DNA of 64,000 nt, taken from assembly GCF_035046485.1 (NCBI RefSeq), contig NC_085136.1, positions 75,471,734 through 75,535,733 on the forward strand, in the 5' to 3' direction. The position numbers and the translations under genes were made by a program. This DNA comes from Aedes albopictus (lineage: Eukaryota; Arthropoda; Insecta; Diptera; Culicidae). Under the pieces are notes generated by a model. It was given only the letters and a program-made list of their open reading frames with translations, was not told the origin of the DNA and did no database searches. Numbering within the stretch: position 1 is the first letter of the stretch; every line of letters starts with the position of its first letter. Below, in pieces: positions 56,237 through 64,000 of the stretch.

Positions 56237-57319
56237 CTTTCAAAGTTATTCAAAGAAAACTATTTGAAATATCCTGGTATCAGTGAGGATGTGACGATTT
56301 TTTCTATGAATTTCCAGCAAGATCAATATGGAGAATAATAGCCAGCTATACTTAAAGGGAAAGGGCTTATGATTACAATAACCCAATCAATTATGAAGTG
56401 ATTTCCAAAATTATCGTACCTTAATGACCGAACATGTGTGAAACTCAAAAATCACAGTCACTCTACCATCAAATTATGTTCAGTTAGGCTTCAGTAGGGC
56501 ATCAATTTTTAAATTACCATCCATCGTCGTTGTATGGTATGGTGGTAGCATATGCCATTCCCACAAAACTAGGTCTTCATATTTAACAGCTGGAGTTCCT
56601 GTGCATGCGCATTCACCGCATTCACCGCCGCCGCCGACCAAAGCCAAGCCAGACCAGACGCTGTGCTAACCAGTTGTGGATTAAAAGCGAAATTTCAAAA
56701 AATAAATAACTTTTTATTGCTTTACTCGCCAACCGCCTCTCGTTCGTTGGTCGCCGTCAATCCAGTTTGCTCACGCCCGAAGACGCCACACATTCGGAAT
56801 GCGCCAAATAGGCCGGACAGCGCTGGCTAGTGTGTAGGTACCTAGAGGTACCGGTCGCGGTCCGGGATTGGTGCAGCGTTTCTAATTGGCCCAGTTTTTC
56901 GGGCACAAACAGACACACATTGCATTCCATACCATGCCAAACGCAACTTCGTTCAGGCAATTGCCCACGCCTCGCCGCCGGCCTAGAGCTCGGCCTGGAC
57001 TGGATATGGACGGCTGCCTTGCTGGGTCGCCGAATCGAAATAAGTGATATTAGAAACCACCGCGGCGCATATACAGTCAGTGCCAGTGGGCGAGGCGCGC
57101 GTATCATAATAATCATTTCGGGAAGCGGAACGATTTTCGATGCACGATGACGGCGGCGCGGCAGAGCGGCAGCGCGGCGGTGGTCGACTTAAGACGGAGA
57201 AGGTGTGAAAGTGAGACTTCCCGAATATTGTTTACAGCACACCCCTGGGTCTTGGGACCACCTCCGCGACTCTATATGCAAAACAACGCAAACGGCCAAG
57301 GGCGCTGACTTGCTGACTG
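56237..57319. other. Non-repetitive region with a CpG-rich half
   Basis: 56240-56560 is AT-rich. 56560-57310 has many CG dinucleotides, GCCGCCGCC tracts and an initiator-like TCAGTG near 57076. No frame shows a recognisable domain. It could be a promoter or 5' exon of a gene outside the window. Confidence 0.35.
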
Positions 57320-57738
57320 CCCGAGCAAAGTTTCATAACATCCGGGTAAAATACTGTGTTATCTGATATCAAAAATAATTAACTAAATTTGCTCTCATTG
57401 TGGCTGAATAAGCAGGCAACATAACAAACATGATAACAACCAAGTATACCCGTGATACCAATAAAATATCTCATTATGTTATCATCAAAGGCACCCTGAT
57501 AACAACTTCTGTAAATCTATCAATTTTGTGCAATTGAAAACTTGTTTTGTTATCAGAAAGATATTTGAAACGGTCATTGATAACTAACTTCCGTTGTTGT
57601 TGTCGACGATGATGCCCCCAGTTTGACAGGTAATGGTAACATGAACTACCAAGTTGATAACACAAAATTGTAAAATTTGTTCTGGAGCGAACACTAGTTA
57701 TCAGTTTGTTACTGATCAGTTATTGTACTTTGCTCGGG
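57320..57738. mobile_element. 419-bp TIR element, CCCGAGCAAAGT ends
   Basis: CCCGAGCAAAGT (57320-57331) and ACTTTGCTCGGG (57727-57738) are exact inverses. Inner TGATAAC / GTTATCA motifs recur in both orientations. There is no transposase and no clear target duplication. Confidence 0.75.
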
Positions 57739-58155
57739 TGTCTGTCAATGGAATGTTCAAATAAAGTTAAAAGTGACACATCACGGCCAGCCCGTCGTCT
57801 TCAACCTCCTTCGATTTTGTTTGCAAACCGCGTAATGGAGTACGCGCATTTGAATAGCCGACGACGACGCGACGTGTTTCGAGAGAAAAAGGGTCAACCG
57901 AAGTGGCTTGTTCTGCGTGGGACGCGCACTTATGGGGCCAATCAATTATTCAGAGTGAGTAAACTGACGGGATGGTTTCAATGTCAGTCTTGGAGACAGA
58001 AAGTTGTGGATTTTTCGGGCACAATTTGTGAAAGTAAAATCGGCTTTTGTAGGTTGAGGGCGGCGATGTGCAATGCTGTAGTTTGAGGTGAGATTTATTC
58101 GTGACATTTATGACTTGTTGCGTATAATGGCAGAATTCTAGCCTTGATCGAATCA
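57739..58155. other. Short non-coding stretch
   Basis: An open frame of 126 codons crosses the MITE edge and has no family features. Nothing else was recognised. Confidence 0.3.
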
Positions 58156-58163
58156 ACTTAAAA

Positions 58164-59029
58164 CAGTGGTCCTCAGCCTTAGGGTATGTGCGGGCCAAAA
58201 TTGAATTTTGCAATGAGACTGCGGGCCGCAAGGTATTAATAAGTCGTTTTGTCCAACTTTTAATATATACTAAACTTCGAATTCCCCATTTCTCCGAAAA
58301 TCAGTTTCCCGAATGACACATTTTTCCAAAATGAATGCGCATGACTTCCTTATACAAAGTTTTCGCTTATCACAAAATTTAGTCATTAGGGACACTATGG
58401 CGTTGAGAAGATGGAGCGGCTATTAAACCGCTTTACTTCATTTTGAATGATTTTTCTTAAATTTTTAATCTGGTGTTTAATAGCAAATGAGGCTATATTT
58501 CGATTTAACACTTATTTATTTAGGCTCAATTTGATGTTACCTCAATGTCGAGTTTAGAAAAACTCTAAATCTTCTACAATAAAGCTGATCTTGCTTTATC
58601 AGCTCTTAGAGTTCTCAAACTAAAATATGGAAAATAAACGTCTATGTTTTTGGAATTGGATAAACTTCTGGAATTTTGCATATTTTTGGATTAGGGTATC
58701 ATAGAAAATATTAATGTGAATAATAGTGATTGTATATTTTTGGAAAACACATTTCAAACTTTTCAAGGATGAGAAGTTTTTCATGGTAAAACGTGGTCGA
58801 AGTCAATTTCAGAATAATTTGATAATTGACAATGTTGCTTCGGAATAGCTTGTAGGATTAAAGGTGATTTTATTTCACAATAATTTATAAAATATTGGAA
58901 ATGTTTTTCTTCTAGTTATGCAATCTTTCGCGGGCCACATTTTATAATATTTCAAAATCAGTTCGCGGGCCACACTAAACCTTCTCGAGGGCCGCATGCG
59001 GCCCGCGGGCCGCAGTTTGGTGACCACTG
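58164..59029. mobile_element. hAT-like element with GCGGCCCGC subterminal repeats
   Basis: Ends CAGTGGTCCTCA and, inverted, CAGTGGTCACCA. ACTTAAAA flanks both sides (58156-58163 and 59030-59037), an 8-bp duplication. GCGGGCC motifs cluster near both ends. The 866-bp body is AT-rich without transposase. Confidence 0.85.
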
Positions 59030-59039
59030 ACTTAAAACA

Positions 59040-60715
59040 ACGGTCCCCATTGCTAACCTTTTGAAAACCCTGTCGACAAACATGTGAAACGTTGGTATTC
59101 GCAGTATTTTTGGACTACAGCAGAAGATCTGGTTCAATGTTGACCAGCCGTCAATGAAGCTTGGTAACTTCTCACGAACTCATTCGTTTAAGGCGACAGA
59201 CAAGGGAAAATGATCGGCGATAACGCTTTGCAGTCTTTGATTGTTCTGAGGCTCTAACGGTCGTCTTTCTTGTGAATAAGGCGGGGCAGTATATCTTGTC
59301 CTTCCACTCCTTCGATAGCTATTCGGATTCGCAGATGCTGACTATTAACTGGTGCAAGCAGACGACCACCTTTTTTGGGCCCTTCTCGATGAGTTCAACT
59401 TCGATACCGTCCTTATCAGCTGCGTCGTTGGTTTTGCGCTGGTAAATATCATTCTTGGCTTCCCTCAACGTGAGAGTTGAAATAGTTCCGTCCTCTGCTG
59501 CACTTACGTAGTCGTTTTCTCCGTTGCCTTGATCTCCCGTGCCTACTGGCTTTTCACCATTTAGGTGCGTATCAAAGTGCTGATTCTACCTCTCAATCTG
59601 CTTCCGTCCTTATCCTTGCACATTTTGGCTCACGGCACAAAACCGTCGAGGACTGTGTTGAGCTTCTAGTAGTGCTTCCATGCTTCTTGAAAACGGCTCA
59701 ACAATTCCATTTCCTCGCACTTCGTTTCTTCAAGGTGGCACGTTTTCTTCCGAAAAGTCGGGTCTGCTGTTTTCAATTCTGTTTTTATCGTTCTACGGTC
59801 TACCGGGTTCCATACTGCAGCATTACCGCCCGCTCTGCGTCCTTCTCCTTCAAATTCGCTCTGCAATCCTCGTAGAATTAATCGCTCCGCCAACACGATG
59901 GCGCTCTCGGTTGCTTTGTTGATGTCCGCTTTCACTACACTCCATATTACATCATCAGTCCTCTATAGGAGTCATATCGAGCTTGTCCTCGTCTGGCAAC
60001 GCTGCCTCGAGATTCTGCGCGTATGCTAAGGCAACATACGGTTGCTTCAATCACTATACCGTGACGGTCGCCGGTACCGTACATTGTTGAAGACGGAAAA
60101 TTTTGGGCGCAGTTTGACCATCACCAGGTGGTTATTCGGAGTCGAGGTTAGCGCCACGATGTTGATTATGCTGAAGTTGAAGAATCGACCCTTAATCTTC
60201 AACCTGCATATTCTTTCGTCGAACGGCTACCAACCAATCACACACCTCTGCATATCGCCTATCACGATGACAGCTGTCCTTAGCTCGCGTGTGTTGTCGC
60301 AGCTCTGGTAGATGGTTGGATCTTGTCCAACACATCTCCTGCAGCGCTACGATTCCGAATCCGCGGTCCATCAGTACATCGGCGAGTATGCGGGTGCTTC
60401 CAATGAAGTTGAGGGATCGGCATTTTCACGTATCGGATTTGCAATCGCAATTACTTCTTGTTTGCTGTGGTGATTGCCGTTAGTCTCGGTTCGAATTATT
60501 CTGTTGCTGATTTTTCGTTGCAATACTTTCTTACGGTGGACTTGCAGGGCCGGATACCAACCCCGAAAGTGCACAGATGAGCTTAGAGTCTTTCATTAGC
60601 ACTTGGACGTCAATCAGCCGCCTCTTACATGGGGAACAGATGCTGTTGCGGTAGCAGACCCTCATCCCCCCCCCCCTTCCCTGTCAGCCTACGACGAAAG
60701 CTCCCACCGGGGTTG
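59040..60715 (-). pseudogene. RTE-like retrotransposon, endonuclease and RT start
   Basis: Read on minus from about 60715: a GC-rich leader; endonuclease remnants (LMDRGFGIVALQEMCW near 60365; FFNFSIINIVALTSTPNNH near 60150); the linker NPVDRRTIKTELKTADPTFR and MELLSRFQEAWKHY (59810-59670); then RT beginnings (EKPVGTGDQGNGENDYVSAA near 59530 and TNEFVRSYQA near 59180). Stops and shifts are frequent, and the RT active site lies beyond the preserved end. Confidence 0.7.
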
Positions 60716-61515
60716 GTTACCCGATCTTCCCTAAGGTGGCTCGGAGTTCGACCAGTGCCACACGGAGGTCACCAGGTGGTTTATCCATCTCTGGTAATAG
60801 CAGGCTCTGCATTCCGGGAAAACTCCCTCGTTCAGACAAATCTACAAAGCAGATCTATTTTAAGACCTGGTTCGACATTCTACTTGATATTGTGGTGGTA
60901 CTTACTCTAAAGCATTATGCAACCTCCGCAAGTTCCTCATCGGTGCTCCTTTTCTCATCGTTTGCCATAGTCCTCGTCGATACTATGGAAAAAGGCCAAA
61001 GAGTCGGGTCATGGCGTGGAAAGAGCCCCTCATTGATCCTCTCCAGCGTCTCTGGAGACTGTTCGGTAGGAGCCATCTCGTGTCTTAGCCGTCACAAACT
61101 TGCAGGCGTTGCCCCTCGGGTTCGTATTAGCTCTCAAAGCAGGCCTTTTCTGAAGCGCAACTTCAGAAGCCGCGTACGCCAGCCGTCGTTCTTTCCGCAC
61201 GAGCTTGCAGCATCCATCGCCTTATCCGTAGACAGTGCTCGCTGGGAATACCCTCAAGTTCGAATTCATTGTTGGGCTTATTACCATTAGTCTTTGCCCT
61301 GGCAACCCAACAAACATTCTTGCTGTATAAGAGTGGAACAAATCACTCTTAAGCAAACTTCAGCCTAAGGAACTGTTGTTCAACTACTTATGTTTCTTGG
61401 GAACTCCTCCGTCATACAGTACAGTTTCTGTATGAACTGCTCCGTCGACAACCGAGATGCATAATAACTACAGAAGAAGATTCCGTTTACCTTTGCGACC
61501 ACAAAGTCTTAGTGC
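60716..61515 (-). pseudogene. R1-clade ORF2 fragment (endonuclease and linker)
   Basis: Minus strand: VNGIFFCSYYASRLSTEQF near 61490-61400 matches element A's INGVYYCSCYASPRWTIDQF. KACFES and TNPRGNACKFVTAKTRDG near 61150-61080 match element C's linker. STDEELAEVA near 60935 and KPPGDL near 60775 follow in RT order. It is heavily decayed, and short relative to a full ORF2 because of internal deletions. Confidence 0.6.
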
Positions 61516-61880
61516 GATGTTGATAACAACTTCTGGACAGTGTATTCATACGTCGTCCACATTGCCGCCATTTAATTTGGCAATAGCAATATCCTTCTCC
61601 CGTGAAGTATAGCAGTTGCTGGGCTGCCTATCTACCAGGGCGCAGGAGACGTCTCCATATCCGATGCCTTTGTCGGGCTACCCGCGAATGCGGACACTTC
61701 AGCCTGGTTTGACTTTACCTTCAAGTTCACGGGCTCTGCTCGTAAAGTCGATGATAACGTCCAGCTGTTGTGCAGTTACTACCATGACAAGAAGCCCTTC
61801 GCGGTTTTTGCTAACGGCCTTCACCAATTGTGGAATTGAGTTCAGTTCTAGGCCTACTGGCAACGGAGATAGTCGACTGA
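61516..61880 (-). other. Decayed sequence upstream of the R1-clade fragment
   Basis: Minus frames contain stretches such as LVMVVTAQQLDVIIDFTSRA without a family I can name. It may be an older retrotransposon. Confidence 0.3.
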
Positions 61881-61889
61881 CTCCGTAGC

Positions 61890-61960
61890 TTGAAGGAATA
61901 GAAGCGCCCGTCTAGCGAATTGGGGGTCGTGAGTTCAAGTCTCACCGGAGTGCGTGGATT
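61890..61960 (+). repeat. tRNA 3'-half-like sequence
   Basis: GGTCGTGAGTTCAAGTCTCA resembles a tRNA T arm with a B-box-like GAGTTCAAGTC. The 5' half is missing. It is likely a SINE or tRNA relic. Confidence 0.35.
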
Positions 61961-62112
61961 TCTTTTCATAATTTCAAATCTCAATTTCTTCATCGAGCAC
62001 ATGTTCTGTTGTGCACATGGATGTCAAAGCATTTTCAACAGAATGAAAAGGTTAAACAAGTATCATGAAACATTCTCACCAAATTTGAAAAAGGCATCGT
62101 GGGATCAGCTTA

Positions 62113-62129
62113 GGGGGGGGGGGGGGGGG
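62113..62129 (+). repeat. G17 homopolymer
   Basis: Seventeen consecutive G residues. Length is prone to sequencing error. Confidence 0.9.
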
Positions 62130-62467
62130 TATTTCTCTGCTTCAGTAATATCCAGTTGCTAAATCTTGAGGATTGGTTTCATTTGTGTGTGTGGTTTCAT
62201 TTCGAGTCGAAAAATTCACCACTTTTGATCCAAATAACACTTGTGAGCAGTATGTCTGCATTGGTTCTCGAAATTCTCTTGGTGGAACACGTGTTTTCAC
62301 AATTAACACAAAATTTCACAAAAAAATGCAGCTGGTAGTCCAGCACTTCATACTACAAATTATGCGGAGTATTCTAAGCGAAGCTGGTGGCAAATATAAT
62401 AAATTACTTAAAAATCTTTGCTGGTGGCATAGTACGAAATGCCTCAGCAACAGAATACACGGAACTT

Positions 62468-62928
62468 TTTTTTTTTTTTTATTCCTAACCACTTAACCTA
62501 TTTTACAGCTCTTTTGTCCACTAGGGCACTACGTGAGCGATTCCAATTGGCGGCTGCACTTACACTTTGTACAGCGCCTAAATGTATTCTATTATATTCT
62601 TATTCTACTATATCGAACTGGTTTTGCATTTGTGCTGCTTTCACTTTTTTACCCTGTCCTTGGTAGAATGATGTGCACGATTGGAAATGATGTGCGGCTG
62701 TTGTTCCTTTTCCAGTCCGATTGGGGGTCGTCCATTATGGGTTGCCGTTCGCCGATATCCAATTATCCGGGTCCGTTTGAACTATGAGAGCTCAGAAGAG
62801 GGTCAAGTGCCAGCCGCTCTCGGGGGGAAGAGCAACTGACGAAGTACCGGGGCTGGGATCGAACCCATGACCATCCGCTTATGAAGCGAACGTGTAGCCA
62901 CAGCGCCACGGGCCCCGGCCAACCAACC
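62468..62928 (-). mobile_element. Long tRNA-derived SINE, 461 bp
   Basis: On minus the head is tRNA-like: GGCCCGTGGCGCTGTGGCTA (A-box region), an anticodon-arm-like TTCGC-TTCATAA-GCGGA, and the B box GGGTTCGATCCC (inverse at 62855-62866). A unique body and a poly(A) tail (T run 62468-62480) follow. CGGAACTT flanks both sides (62460-62467 and 62929-62936). Confidence 0.75.
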
Positions 62929-62936
62929 CGGAACTT

Positions 62937-63690
62937 AGGCGTTTAAGATTACGGAACTTGCAGTTTTGCGTGCGGCTGACATATGAGCACTCAAATTTTG
63001 AATTCATTTTTCACAAAAAGAAAAACCGCGACGGGAACGTCGCACAATTTCCCGAAGGAACCGTATACAGCACTCCACTTTTTTCTTCATGGCGTCCACC
63101 AATAATTTCACCACCTCACTCACATCCCACGCGCCGTGATGACACTCAATCCACTTCCGCTGGAGCCCGGATCGGCCCACGAAGGACGACACTTTAACGG
63201 TACTTTCCGAAATAATCCACCGAATCGAATTTTACGGACACGAAATAAGACCGCAAGCACTACGTTTCACTTATAACGAAGTTTAAAGAAGGTTTTACTA
63301 GAAAACAGTACCCGTACTCAAAAATTCTTAATCGGCCGAATCAAAAATTTCACGGGCTGTAGCTCGAACTCCACGGTTCACAGAAATACTGCACTAGTCA
63401 ATGTCACTTTTTAAAAGTAAACTCACTTTCGCCTGTCTCACATAGAAAAACAGCTGTATAAATTTAATAAAACAGAATACTGTCTTCGACAAAGTTGTTG
63501 TAAATTAGGGAAAAATGGGGTTATTTGTATTTGGGACTTCATTGATAACCTTGAACACCCTGAACACTATGAAATTTGGAAAAACGAAATAATTGGCATA
63601 CCAGTTGTTCTCAAAGCTGAACTTGTATGTGGGTTACGTTAATATGCATTCATTTAGCCTTTATCAAAAATATCAAAATGTGTTTTATAT
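62937..63690. other. Non-coding stretch, possibly single copy
   Basis: 62950-63240 is richer in CG and 63240-63690 is AT-rich. There is no recognisable repeat or gene. Confidence 0.35.
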
Positions 63691-64000
63691 TCTGGGATGT
63701 TATCGGTGTTCCAAACTGTCCTAAAGTGAAGTCCTTCAAATACAAAAGAATAATTTTAAGTATTTTCGCCACAAATACAATGCCATTTAGGGGCACTATA
63801 GGGATATTCTAGGTCAGCCAAACTACCGTGGAGTTCAGAACTTCAGGTCTACACTCGTTACAGTAGCCATATCTGTTATACTGAGTAACGTTGCATAATC
63901 AACCGCAGTTACTGGAGCAACCTCAAGTCCACTAGCTTATTATAAACCTTTGGCACATTCAGAGTCGTCCAAACTGTTCTATAATAACGTCCTTCAAATC
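63691..64000. repeat. Start of a possible tandem repeat of about 270 bp
   Basis: TTCCAAACTGTCCTAAAGTG ... GTCCTTCAAAT near 63708-63740 recurs as GTCCAAACTGTTCTATAATA ... GTCCTTCAAAT at the window edge (63967-63999). Only two copies of the marker are visible. Confidence 0.4.

Noticed and set aside
57706..58086. 126-codon open frame
   Set aside because: It starts inside a MITE and has no recognisable domain.
62113..62129. G17 tract as a functional quadruplex
   Set aside because: A lone homopolymer next to a possible MITE edge; length may be an assembly artefact.
62830..62930. Methionine tRNA gene
   Set aside because: Acceptor stem pairing is poor, and the sequence continues into a body and poly(A) with a target duplication, as in a SINE.
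1..64000. Endogenous viral element (for example flavivirus- or rhabdovirus-like)
   Set aside because: No viral polymerase or capsid-like motif was seen. All polymerase motifs fit non-LTR or copia retrotransposons.

Overview
The window looks like transposon-dense mosquito DNA, most likely Aedes. The best evidence is a tRNA-derived SINE at 22436-22630 that resembles the Feilai family of Aedes aegypti. R1-clade, RTE-like, Jockey-like and copia pol relics and many MITE-like inverted-repeat elements fit this. I found no convincing intact host protein gene, no tRNA or rRNA gene and no CRISPR. Almost every coding signal is decayed retrotransposon sequence.

Layout. 1-3250 is AT-rich and holds a TTAA-flanked MITE and a second terminal-inverted-repeat (TIR) element. 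3250-6620 is a 5'-truncated R1-clade retrotransposon (element A, + strand). 6620-9660 is mostly non-coding and holds a hAT-like element and the end of a third TIR family. 9664-11720 is an R1-clade element on the minus strand (element D). It abuts the 5' UTR of a plus-strand relative (element C) that runs, with interruptions, from about 11720 to about 30010. C is a nested stack. A TIR element sits at its ORF1/ORF2 junction (13515-14287). A Jockey-like element B (16525-29012) is inserted in its ORF2. B is itself split by a hAT-like element (16840-23230), a Transib-like palindromic element (23402-26214) and another TIR element (26537-28579). Removing the last two, with one target copy each, joins B in frame.

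30010-32310 shows only a small TTAA element. 32310-41370 is satellite country: degenerate cag-rich repeats with a solo LTR (33159-33633), then a 4.5-kb array of a 24-bp EcoRI-containing minisatellite (34620-39125) with 1.7-kb higher-order structure, an R1 fragment, an inverted satellite (39290-40290), and a second copy of the composite repeat (40700-41370). 41371-43160 has no recognisable repeat.

43165-44320 is a rearranged RTE-like fragment on the minus strand. 44320-54999 is a copia-type pol relic whose integrase region was split by a very young non-autonomous LTR element (45440-53102; the two 260-bp LTRs differ at one site). That LTR element was in turn entered by a 5.4-kb TTAA-flanked foldback element (45809-51248) with 0.8-kb arms. 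The foldback carries a palindromic tRNA-like hairpin, a possible captured coding fragment, degenerate minisatellite, and an RTE fragment with its own hAT-like MITE.

55290-62930 holds small MITEs, RTE and R1 fragments, tRNA-derived SINEs and a hAT-like element with GCGGCCCGC-type ends. The CpG-rich stretch 56560-57310 and the stretch 41371-42960 are the likeliest single-copy or regulatory DNA. Nothing here forms an operon or pathway. The parts relate through insertion order and through a shared GGAATTCC-type minisatellite found both as a free array and inside two different transposons.
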